Assembly (NCBI GenBank): GCA_964036195.1
Contig: OZ038450.1
Span: forward strand, 622,701-686,700
Direction: 5' to 3'
From: Sphaerolaimus hirsutus
Taxonomy: Eukaryota > Nematoda > Chromadorea > Monhysterida > Sphaerolaimidae
Length of the DNA: 64,000 nt
Below, in pieces: positions 44,201-52,768 of the stretch. The notes below the pieces were generated by a model, which did not search any database, was not told the origin of the DNA, and saw only the letters and a program-made list of their open reading frames with translations. The position numbers and the translations under genes were made by a program. The first letter of the stretch is position 1. Each line of letters begins with the position of its first letter.

Positions 44201-45347
44201 CACTCACTTACTCTTTGTGTCCCCTGGCAGTCGGGATTTAATAACTCACTCACCAGAGGAACATTGTCAGTACAAAGACCATAAGTACTATGAATTAAAA
44301 AATGGAAACTGGGCCAATGAAAATGGACCCACTAATTTACATGTCACAAAAATTCCCCTAGAACTGGTCTGGAATGGTGCTTGGAAGCCATTCACATTAA
44401 ATGTGTCTGGCACCCCGAGCAAAAGTATGACAGATGTCACCTTTAGCATTATTGCTTCACGTCACCAATTTGAAAAATTGCACCGAGTTGAAAAACAATT
44501 AAATACGGCCGTCGAGTATTTTTCAAGCATGTCAAACGACCCAAGGGCTGTCCAAGCCTTTGTGGCTGGAATTGGTCAGGGAATTGGAGCATATTTCGAA
44601 GGCGTAGGGAAGGAATTAGGTCACATTGTTCATGGTACTGCAGCCGGCAGTGCATCCATTTTGGATACATTACTGACCGGGCCACTTCAAACTGCATTGA
44701 ACATAATTATTTTATTATTTGTTTTAGCGGTAATTGGCTATTTAATCTATCTGTATTTACAGTGGAAGTCGATACGTGGCCGGTCCTGCAGCAAAGGATG
44801 TGGCTTCCGAATTCACCGCCGGTTGAAGAAACTGGACCGGAAATCGCCACCGCTGAAACAGGTGATGAGCAACGAGGAAGTTGCGAGTCTAGAAGCCCAA
44901 CCATCAGAAACTTCAATAGACCTGACATCACTTCCCAATCCAATATTGACCCGAACATTCGAACTGAGCCCTCTGCCAATGAGGCGTCGAAAACCCCGTC
45001 CTATGACATGGCTGAATACCCACCAAAACGTATCAGGATTACCCTGGACAACCTTCAGCCACCAGGAATCGGGAGAGTCAATAAACAACATCGAGTTACA
45101 GCAATTTCAACTTCAACTCGGTTCAACAAAAAGTCAAATGTCAATCAATTCACCAACATCAAATCTCACAAAACACCCCTCAAATTTCGAACTGTTGGAT
45201 GTCAAACTTCACGGCCCCCAAAAAGACGTAGACGTAGATCATCTACCGAATCATCATCAAGTTCAAGTTCAACTTCATCCGTTTCCAAAACAGGATCGAA
45301 TCGCGGCGACCCTGCCCAGAAACACCAAGACAAAGTCTCTCAAATGA
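41274..45347 (+). CDS. BEL/Pao integrase plus envelope-like glycoprotein
   Basis: Same frame as the upstream polyprotein; the first ATG after the TAG is at 41274, and the frame is open from 41232. Residues about 167-212 form an HHCC zinc finger. The integrase core has GLDFMG, MWSDNAP and GGVYERMV (the D, D, E residues) near 240, 302 and 334. A DUF5641-type domain lies near 485-540. At about 577-600 a hydrophobic signal-peptide-like segment begins an extracellular region with several N-x-S/T sites and many Cys. A membrane anchor lies near 1139-1163 (ALNIIILLFVLAVIGYLIYL), then a 190-residue tail. The envelope-like part resembles class III-type glycoproteins captured by some BEL/Pao elements only in layout; family membership is a guess. 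Confidence 0.88.
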   Translation: MIDVSCYQQVTTEIAKGSDHINKPIWAGASTQRKIPIKTEKSQINPFEIDLHRFGSLTKLLHTLVRLQRAKNNWLSNIKKREYISLSEPVTVEERNMAWQSALRIAQKEESEQLIKLVTSTAHPDLSWDQETQLIVRTSRISKDSSRQPIVLFYLPKTGHVTELVVRHFHQLAGHSGVLHTAADVREYCWLPCAKRVVASILRRCVTCRKAEGETFALPTFHTMPFTRSQSHIKPFTHCGLDFMGPVLYSFHNVTQKQHILLITCFTTRAIHLECCDTVSTADTVLALKRFMCRRGLPSTMWSDNAPAFKNCAKMMSQIKWKFITSCSPWQGGVYERMVGLVKRLLKKACGRRLLLWKEMVTVILDIEHSVNSRPITYVSNDDISAFVLRPIHFLWGTPPLAQAMEEHNKSHENIENHANCIDSMELNSIAEKERDEMLILWENIRHNRESLWQTWQKQYIDMLRDAANRKNVKRPGLQTSPVVNQVVLIKQDKMPRGAWQLGKITGINRSTDHKIRSVKVKTNTGHEIERSPNQLCPLEIKTEINSTEREINEIKKQNGKIQEKRKTPARACKYVGSYAFWSTMAIMMIAMISTTNANENWGTSYNKQFNLCHKTRTGHPILIPNKVTCKIPVPTQIEKLGVRIWSLRTEPQKTQVTRCYEQEHSIVTYMSLVGGKAMLPPEILTNKIVTVSECLNVIKDKMWKGIPLVQINEALWSTNKSLHIQYCYFCRNFTNTITNFNVEMGTVASLNGKTLVSEIQDFSHCSPQAGYCFDSSNAVAIWNATKFEYQCAFQHVGNFEGQKSGNHIIIPDLQAAFTLSTQSYRPPNSECVPNIAKYTDQGSTFLEITKSKSQLIQHRWKSDDVKKLDLTHFLVSQRQFMLDKITFLESQQFSLIWQQLCHLRQHHLDLISQFITFNPTLGLRALLGRQEVYAEWHGEILMFWECKKVNAERIYFNHKVNDKCYKFLPVMIRNHTHLLFVSPGSRDLITHSPEEHCQYKDHKYYELKNGNWANENGPTNLHVTKIPLELVWNGAWKPFTLNVSGTPSKSMTDVTFSIIASRHQFEKLHRVEKQLNTAVEYFSSMSNDPRAVQAFVAGIGQGIGAYFEGVGKELGHIVHGTAAGSASILDTLLTGPLQTALNIIILLFVLAVIGYLIYLYLQWKSIRGRSCSKGCGFRIHRRLKKLDRKSPPLKQVMSNEEVASLEAQPSETSIDLTSLPNPILTRTFELSPLPMRRRKPRPMTWLNTHQNVSGLPWTTFSHQESGESINNIELQQFQLQLGSTKSQMSINSPTSNLTKHPSNFELLDVKLHGPQKDVDVDHLPNHHQVQVQLHPFPKQDRIAATLPRNTKTKSLK
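43008..43070 (+). other. Internal signal peptide at the start of the envelope region
   Basis: Basic residues followed by AFWSTMAIMMIAMIS and a small-residue cleavage-like TTNA. It separates integrase from the glycoprotein in one frame, so the envelope needs either internal cleavage or its own spliced RNA. Env function is inference. Confidence 0.7.
44761..44762 (+). promoter_or_regulatory. Candidate splice acceptor at the head of the overlapping frame
   Basis: CTATCTGTATTTACAG|TGG ends at 44762. A second good acceptor, TTTATTATTTGTTTTAG, ends at 44727. Both lie in the region encoding the membrane anchor, and both precede the first ATG of the overlapping frame at 44798. Confidence 0.5.
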
Positions 45348-45424
45348 AAGACGCCCATGTCGAGGAAATGGAGGATGATGATCCGGGGGACGTGAATAGC
45401 GAAGATTTATTGCCTAAAGAGTAA
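44798..45424 (+). CDS. Overlapping basic Ser-rich frame (candidate accessory protein)
   Basis: A frame shifted relative to the envelope is free of stops from about 44495 to the TAA at 45422-45424. The first ATG, at 44798, gives 208 residues. The protein is hydrophilic, with an Arg-rich block PPKRRRRRSSTESSSS and an acidic end (EEMEDDDPGDVNSEDLL). The layout, basic nuclear-signal-like patch then acidic tail, recalls small regulatory proteins of complex retroviruses, but no homology is claimed. It runs 77 nt past the envelope stop. Start choice is uncertain, since a spliced leader could supply other codons. Confidence 0.5.
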   Translation: MWLPNSPPVEETGPEIATAETGDEQRGSCESRSPTIRNFNRPDITSQSNIDPNIRTEPSANEASKTPSYDMAEYPPKRIRITLDNLQPPGIGRVNKQHRVTAISTSTRFNKKSNVNQFTNIKSHKTPLKFRTVGCQTSRPPKRRRRRSSTESSSSSSSTSSVSKTGSNRGDPAQKHQDKVSQMKDAHVEEMEDDDPGDVNSEDLLPKE

Positions 45425-45482
45425 TCGCATTTGCCTGCTAAAATAGAATAGCTATTTCTAGCCATTTTTGTTTGTTTGGGAG

Positions 45483-45845
45483 TGTGCTGAAAGCTGGAAA
45501 TTTCAGACATGTGATTTTATCATTATCGTAATTGCATTTTTTCTGTCTTGCGATCGAACGACACATTCCTTATTACGCGACATTTTATTAGCTGAAATGC
45601 TTGCCGACTTTGAGTGCCTAGACTAAACATACCTTTCTGTTTCAGTAAATGTTGTTGTTCTCGGTGCATTTGCTCGCGGGTTTTTGAGCGTTGAATTCAT
45701 TCTAGTATTCAGACGCAGTGGAGAGATATAATAAAGTAGCTTTTCATTGACTTATTGAATATTATTTGTACAATATAAATTAAATTAGCAATCGAGTCCT
45801 ACGTAAGTAGCCAAACAAATTTCATGTGCTTGCTAGGATTTTATA
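45483..45845 (+). repeat. 3' LTR of the BEL/Pao element
   Basis: 363 bp, identical by eye to the 5' LTR. GTTTGGGAG directly upstream is the only, weak, polypurine-tract candidate. The following AACCC is the target duplication. Confidence 0.93.
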
Positions 45846-46960
45846 AACCCTAAAAATGAACCCATGGGGCCAAATACTTTCAATTTGAGAAATGATGCAT
45901 TTTTGGGTTTCTGAAAGCACTCATTTGAAATATGCACTTCATTTTGACACTACATTACCATAACCCTAAAAATGAACCCCCTGGGCCAAAAACTTTCAAA
46001 CCATAAAATGATGGATTTGTGGGTTTCTGAGTGTAGCAATTTCAAATATGCCCAGGGCTTAAAAAATTAGAAATTGTGAAATGATTTGATGTGGGTTTCT
46101 AATTGCACTGATTTGAAATATGCAATCCATTTTGACACTACATAACCCTGAAAACTACATAACCATAACCCTGAAAATGAACCTCTGGAGCCAAAAACTT
46201 TCAATTTGTGAAATCATAAATTTTCAGGTTTCTGATTTCACTCATTTGAAATATGCACTTCATTTTCACACTACATTACCATAACCATAAAAATAAACCC
46301 CCTAAGCCAAAAACTTTCAAATCATAAAATGATGCATTTGTGGGTTTCTGATTGTAGCGATTTCAAATATGCACTCCATTTTGACACTACATTACTAAAA
46401 CCCTAAATTGAACCCCTAGACCCAAAAATTTCTTATTGTGAAATGATGCATTTTGCAGGTTTCTAATTGCACTGATTTGAAATGACTCAATTTCAACTCT
46501 ACATTACTGTAAGCCTTAAATTGAACCCATGGGGCTAATAAATTAGAAATTGTGAAATGATGCATTTGTGGCTTTTTGATTGCCTTGATTTGAAATATGC
46601 ACTTCATTTTGACACTACATTACCATAACCCTGAAAATGAACCCCCAGGGCCAAAAATTTTCAAATCATAAAATGATGTGTTTGTGGGTTTCTGATTGTA
46701 GCGATTTCAAATATGCACTCCATTTTGACACCACATGACTAAAACCCTGATAATGAACCCCTGGGCACAAAAACTTTCAATTTGTGAAATGATGCATTTG
46801 TGGGTTTTTTATTGCACTGATTTGAGATGTGCACTCCATTTCTACTCTACATTACCATAACTTTTTAAGTCTAACCCCTGGGGCTAAAAAATTGAAAATT
46901 GTGAATTGATGCATTTGTGGATTGATGATAGTGATTTTTTGAAATATTCATACCATTTTC
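45846..46960. repeat. ACCATAACCCT satellite array, right part
   Basis: Continues the array cut at 36650: CCTAAAAATGAACCCATGGG follows the duplication. About eight further units, more diverged toward the right edge. Confidence 0.85.
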
Positions 46961-47009
46961 CAAATTAGGGGCTGAGTTTACAGGAGTTTCCAAACTAGGG
47001 GCTGTGTTT

Positions 47010-49014
47010 ACAGGATTTAGAGGGGGTCCCCATGGGGTGCCATTTTTGGGGGGTCTCCAGGGGGTGCCATTTTCTGGAGGTACATATGGGGGTGCCATTT
47101 AAAGGGGGTCCACATGGGATGCCATTTTTTGGGTGGTCCCCAGGGGTGCCATTTTTTGGTGGTCCTCAGGGGGGTGCTATATTTTTTTTTGCGGGGGGGG
47201 GTCCATATGGGGTGCCATTTTGAGAGGGGTCCCCAGGGGGGTGCCATTTTTGGAGAGTCCCCAGGGGGAGCCAACTTTGGGTGGGTCCCCAGGGGGTGCC
47301 ATTTTTGTGGGGGTTCCTAGGGGGTGCCATGTTTGGGGGGTCCCCAGGGGGTGCTATTTTTGGGGGGTCCCAAGGGGGTGCCATTTTTGGGGGGTCCCTA
47401 AGGGGTGCCATTTTCTGGTGGTCCTCAGGGGGTGCCATATTTGTGGGGCCCTAGGGGGTCCCATTTTTGGGCGGTTCCCAGGGGGTGCCACTTTTGGGGG
47501 GTTCCCCAGGGGGTGCCATTTGGAGGGGGGTCCCCATTGGGGTGTCAGTTTTTGCAAGCCTCTGAGAAGTGGGTACCTAAAGCAGGATTCTCTCCAACCT
47601 TCAGTTGGGTTTTGTAGAGTCCCCAGGGGGAGCCAACTTTGGGTGGGTCCCCAGGGGGTGCCATTTTTGTGGGGGTTCCTAGGGGGTGCCATGTTTGGGG
47701 GGTCCCCAGGGGTGCTATTTTTGGGGGGTCCCTAAGGGGTGCCATTTTTGGGGGGTCCCTAAGGGGTGCCATTTTTTGGTGGTCCTCAGGGGGTGCCATA
47801 TTTGTGGGGCCCTAGGGGGTCCCATTTTTGGGCGGTTCCCAGGGGGTGCCACTTTTGGGAGGTTCCCCAGGGGGTGCCATTTGGAGGGGGGTCCCCATTG
47901 GGGTGTCAGTTTTTGCAAGCCTCTGAGTAGTGGGTACCTATAGCAGGATTCTCTCCAACCTTCAGTTGGGTTTTGTGGTTCTCTACAATTTATACCACAA
48001 GGATTTACAAACACAAAAAAAACAGCAAAGCACAAATGTAACCAATTGAAGATTACAACAAAGTTTGACACCTTGCAAAAACCACACTATCATATCACAA
48101 AACCTATACCACACAGAATGCACAGGGTCCCCAGGGGGGTGCCATTTTTGGAGAGTCCCCAGGGGGAGCCAACTTTGGGTGGGTCCCCAGGGGGTGCCAT
48201 TTTTGTGGGGGTTCCTAGGGGGTGCCATGTTTGGGGGGTCCCCAGGGGGTGCTATTTTTATGGGGTCCCAAGGGGGTGCCATTTTTGGGGGGTCCCTAAG
48301 GGGTGCCATTTTCTGGTGGTCCTCAGGGGGTGCCATATTTGTGGGGCCCTAGGGGGTCCCATTTTTGGGCAGTTCCCAGGGGGTGCCACTTTTGGGAGGT
48401 TCCCCAGGGGGTGCCATTTGGAGGGGGGTCCCCACTGGGGTGTCAGTTTTTGCAAGCCTCTGAGTAGTGGGTACCTATAGCAGGATTCTCTCCAACCTTC
48501 AGTTGGGTTTTGTGGTTCTCTACAATTTATACCACAAGGATTTACAAACACAAAAAGAACAGCAAAGCACAAATGTAACCAATTGAAGATTACAACAAAG
48601 TTTGACACCTTGCAAAAACCACACTATCATATCACAAAACCTATACCACACAGAATGCACAGGGTCCCCAGGGGGGTGCCATTTTTGGAGAGTCCCCAGG
48701 GGGAGCCAACTTTGGGTGGGTCCCCAGGGGGTGCCATTTTTGTGGGGGTTCCTAGGGGGTGCCATGTTTGGGGGGTCCCCAGGGGGTGCTATTTTTATGG
48801 GATCCCAAGGGGGTGCCATTTTTGGGGGGTCCCTAAGGGGTGCCATTTTCTGGTGGTCCTCAGGGGGTGCCATATTTGTGGGGCCCTAGGAGGTCCCATT
48901 TTTGGGCGGTTCCCAGGGGGTGCCACTTTTGGGAGGTTCCCCAGGGGGTGCCATTTGGAGGGGGGTCCCCATTGGGGTGTCAGTTTTTGCAAGCCTCTGA
49001 GTAGTGGGTACCTA
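47010..49014. repeat. G-rich minisatellite with 537 bp higher-order units
   Basis: Core unit about 27-30 bp, GGGGGTGCCATTTTTGGGG with GTCCCCA. Larger units repeat exactly at 537 bp spacing: CACAGGGTCCCCAGGGG begins at 48121 and 48658. Each includes about 180 bp of the left part of the adjacent MITE. Open frames on both strands with GGAIFGG or KMAPP repeats are translations of the minisatellite. Confidence 0.85.
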
Positions 49015-49016
49015 TA

Positions 49017-49460
49017 GCAGGATTCTGTCCAACCTTCAGTTGGGTTTTGTGGTTCTCTACAATTTATACCACAAGGATTTACAAACACAAAAAGAACAGC
49101 AAAGCACAAATGTAACCAATTGAAGATTACAACAAAGTTTGACACCTTGCAAAAACCACACTCTCATATCACAAAACCTATACCACACAGAATGCACACT
49201 GCACACCATCATACCAAATCGCAAACTGTCTACATTTTACTACCGAGTTTCATGCCCAACCATTTTACAGAAGTTTACAAAAATCCATTCCAAAACATTG
49301 CATCTTTGGTATTGGTCTTGTTATTGTTGGTAGATTACATACCGCATTTCAAAACACATGCCTAGCATGTGGGCAAACTTAACTAAAGTATCATATTTTC
49401 TCCAATGGTATTAATTGTAGAGAACCACAAAACCCGACCGAAGGTCGGAGAGAATCCTGC
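49017..49460. mobile_element. GCAGGATT-ended MITE (TA target duplication)
   Basis: Ends GCAGGATTCTGTCCAACC and GGTCGGAGAGAATCCTGC, inverted over about 45 nt with a few mismatches, TA on both sides. The left 180 bp also occurs in each 537 bp unit of the neighbouring minisatellite. Confidence 0.72.
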
Positions 49461-49507
49461 TAGTTATGACACAATAGCACAAACACATGGAAGCTCGCTA
49501 GATTCTA

Positions 49508-50347
49508 CTTTCCGTCCGGTTTGGCTCGCTGCCCGCTTGTGCTTGGGAGTTTTTTAGGCGTTGACCCCGCCTTGATGATGAACTCAGGTCGGGGTCGGCG
49601 GCGGAATGGATCAAAGGTTGAATGCCATGGGATTAAGTTTGCACTCACTTGGGATTAGTTGGGTGTGGTGCCTTTAATAAGACTTGTGTGTGCACTTATG
49701 ACCGGTAGAATTTTGATGGGCATTGAACAGACACAGACACAGATTGTCATGAACTCTGTGCATGTACATAAAAATTGATTCTGATCGGCAATGAGCTAAG
49801 AGCTGTTTGCATGGGAATTATAGGCGATAATCTGGGGTGTTTTCCGCAAGTGGAAAGGTTAAATCCTGTGAGAAGTGAGTACTGATAAGTGAAATGGCAA
49901 GTAAAAAGTAAAACTCGATGTACAATAAGAAGAACAAAGTTTACTTCATTTTTACTCGCCATTTTATTTCTTACTTTCCCATGTATCTTCTCACTCTACA
50001 TCTAGACTTGATAAAAAATTTGTAGATGGATTTCTAAAATGTATTCTTGTAAAAGTTTTAATTCACTATTGCCAACGATTTATGCCTATGTAAACGTCGA
50101 ATAGACATAACATGTAAGTACACATGGAAAGTATTAATCCGGTCGCATTCAACCTTTGATCCATTCCGCACAAAATTGTTGGCATGAAAAGTGTCTATTC
50201 AATCAGCGCAATTAATACGCGTGCAGTGTGGGGGTCGTGTCTTTCATTAGAAAATCAATCAAATGCGTACAATTTGGTCAGCAGACGCCCGCTTTATAAA
50301 AAACGTCCCGCGTGCAACCCAAGCCAAGCCATAGGCCGGACGGAAAA
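49508..50347. mobile_element. Fold-back element CTTTCCGTCCGG (TA target duplication)
   Basis: CTTTCCGTCCGGTTTGGC at the left, GGCCGGACGGAAAA at the right, TA flanks. Internally GGAATGGATCAAAGGTTGAATGC (49591) pairs with GCATTCAACCTTTGATCCATTCC (50148). A GTGAGAAG..CTTCTCAC stem sits near the centre. Confidence 0.7.
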
Positions 50348-51545
50348 TACAGTCAATCGGAAGCTCTTACACTAAAAATGTATCAAAACCAATGCAAACC
50401 ACCACCAATGATAATGTGTATGTGAAATTGCGTGCTTGCATGCAAAATTTTTGCAAAATATTCAACTACCTACTCAGTAGTACTAAAAATTTGCGCTGAG
50501 GTTTTTTTTAAAACGGTTCCTATGCCTGTTTTTTTAAAGAATGCCATTCCTACGCTACAACCAACATATTCACTCTGAACCCCATATGACAAAACAAACA
50601 TTCACACTGATTCAGAAGGAAGACCTATTCAGCCGGATAAAAAACATCAATGCAAAAATGAGAAAAGAATGACCCAATTAATGGCACTGAGACATAAATA
50701 TCCTACATAATATACACACCAGGGATGTAGCCAGGATTTTTGAGCGGGAGGGGGGCGGATTGTATACAGAGCTCGGCGAACGGGGGAGGCTTTCAATTAT
50801 GTGAATTATTTTCCATTTTCCATCAAAATTTAAGCAATTTTTACCATTTCCAGCAAATTTCAGCAATTTTTTTCCATTTTCTGGCAAAATTTCAACAATG
50901 TTTTTCCATTTCCATGCAAATTTCATTTTTTCCATGACCGGCAGTCAATGAAAATGAAAACTTCCGCTCAAAAATTACCAACTTAAACAGCGTGATTCAA
51001 ATGCAGATAAAAACCAGTGAATTGAACAAAATAATATGGGACTAAATTCACCCCCCCCCCCCACCAGTCAGCCAGCATCCACATCACGGAAAAACGGAAA
51101 TGGAAAGGGTACAATTTTTTAGCTGCCGGAAAACGAAAAGGTAAAAATTTTCAGCTGCCGGAAAACGGAAAGGGTAAAAATTTTCCTCCGGAAAGCGGAA
51201 ACAGAAAACGGAAGGTTGACACCCTAGCCCCATCTGACTATATGAAATCGCGAGTAATACGCCCAATAAGATCGAAAAAGAAAGAGTTGGCCGACGGCCA
51301 AGAAATGGCGAAATCGTGTATTCCGAGCCAAAATCTAAGTATAATACGTAATATTGCATGTGCGTCGACCTGTCGGAACGTGGAAAATTTATCGGGCGCA
51401 CGCCCTACCCTACAAAATCTGTAGGGAGAATTAAATCTTGAGTAGTTCTTCTCACAAACTCAATTGCATTCAGATAAATACTGGAAAACAGCGACGCACA
51501 TGAAAAAAAGTGCACCAAGGTGAAAACAAGTTTGCAGGAAGCGGC
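50348..51545. other. Intron 4, simple repeats only
   Basis: GGAAAACGGAAA/GGGTAAAAATTTT repeats at 51088-51215 recur at 60430-60545. TTTCCATTTTC repeats at 50810-50935. No exon. Confidence 0.4.
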
Positions 51546-51845
51546 ACATGGCGGCGCAACTTGAAACAATCAAGGGCGGGCCAGCCGTCGCCTGGGCAAA
51601 GAGACTGGGCAGCGTGACACGCGCGACAGCCGCCGCCGCGCCGGCCGACCGCAATATTTGCCAATGCAGCCCCGCACGGGCGCAATTTGCAGTGGACCCG
51701 AACAGACTCGACTAACTACCGCATATTGCAGCGCCGCCAGCGCGCATCCCGCGCCGCCGCATGTGCGCCCGCAGCTGCCGCGACTCGCCGCAAAAACGCA
51801 CGCTGCCTGCCCTGTTCCAAAACTACTGGCACAACACCTTTCCCC
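51546..51845. other. GC-rich island, no exon
   Basis: GCCGCC-rich block without splice sites in a fitting phase. Could be a remote regulatory or CpG island (inference). Confidence 0.35.
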
Positions 51846-52768
51846 TGCAGTTAGCCGCACATATAACCATCAGATGCGATTATCGTGAAATTCACATTGT
51901 AGATAAATAGATAGCTGGGCGATTTGGGGGGGGGGGTGTACGCCCGATTCGAGACTCCCGAATCCGAGTCATTTCATGCGGGTTCGATTCATAGCGTACA
52001 GCCGTAATGGAGTAGCCGATCCCAGAAATTGGCACACAGACCACAGATACCCACACACACACGTCGCTATATACCTATGCATGCATGCAGTTGGGCAGGG
52101 GAGTGGTCGCTCTGAGAATTGACAAAACCCCGCGCTGCCGCACACTCAAGTAGGACACATCACACTCAATTCAGTGCACACAGAAACAAATTGAGGGCAA
52201 TAAAATTTTCATAACCCAAGCGATCGGATCAGAAAATTTCACAGTCATTAAGGATTACGAGTAAAAAGACATTGCAAAAGTGACATTGACTCACACAACC
52301 TCAAAGGGAGGAAATTTCACATTCATGCAATCACCGCGTGTGTTTGTATGAATTTGGCACTAAATTTCAAGGCCTTCACATGCATCCGACCGTCTGAGCG
52401 CATAAGTAATTACGTATTACAACAAATTTCGATGATAATCGCTCGATTTTGTCAGATTTCAGGTAATATTACAACACGCACGCGGGGGAATAACCATTTC
52501 CTATAAATATTGCCAACAATGATCTCTGGTACCAAATGTTCGAGTGAAAATGCGATTATGTCACTTCTCGCTGCAAGAATGACGGCAGTCATTATGTAAA
52601 TACGTAAGGTACCAAACTACCCGACATAACAACCTTACACACTACAGCACCCAGGGGTCGGATTCCATCAGAGAGTAAGGTGCACGTGAAACGACCGACG
52701 CGAGTAAGTTGTTCAAACGTAGGGCATCTTCAGCGCTTGGTCGCATGTCGGGCTCGGGCGCCTTACGT
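51846..52768. other. Intron 4, nothing recognised
   Basis: AT-rich; AGATAGCTGGGCGATTTGGG at 51910 is a piece of the 25.7 kb fold-back family. Confidence 0.4.

Larger units (their letters stand above)
36651..45845 (+). mobile_element. BEL/Pao LTR retrotransposon with envelope gene
   Basis: 9195 bp between AACCC duplications (36646-36650 and 45846-45850). Order: 5' LTR, primer-binding site, gag-protease-RT-RNase H, in-frame TAG, integrase-envelope, overlapping small frame, 3' LTR. DUF1759-type Gag, DUF1758-type protease and the YVD-type RT place it in BEL/Pao. It lies antisense to the host gene within the intron that splits the PH domain. Joining the flanks restores the satellite unit exactly. 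Confidence 0.93.

Noticed and set aside
37119..45424. Independent infectious retrovirus
   Set aside because: LTR, Gag and RT type place it in BEL/Pao, and this copy carries an in-frame stop and a changed RT box; treated as a retroelement with an envelope-like gene.
47133..48480. Open frames of 100-200 codons with GGAIFGGS or KMAPP repeats on both strands
   Set aside because: They are translations of the 28 bp G-rich minisatellite in several frames; no independent coding signal.
36000..49200. CRISPR-like array of spaced repeats
   Set aside because: Unit lengths, lack of unique spacers and the animal-type gene context show satellite and minisatellite DNA.
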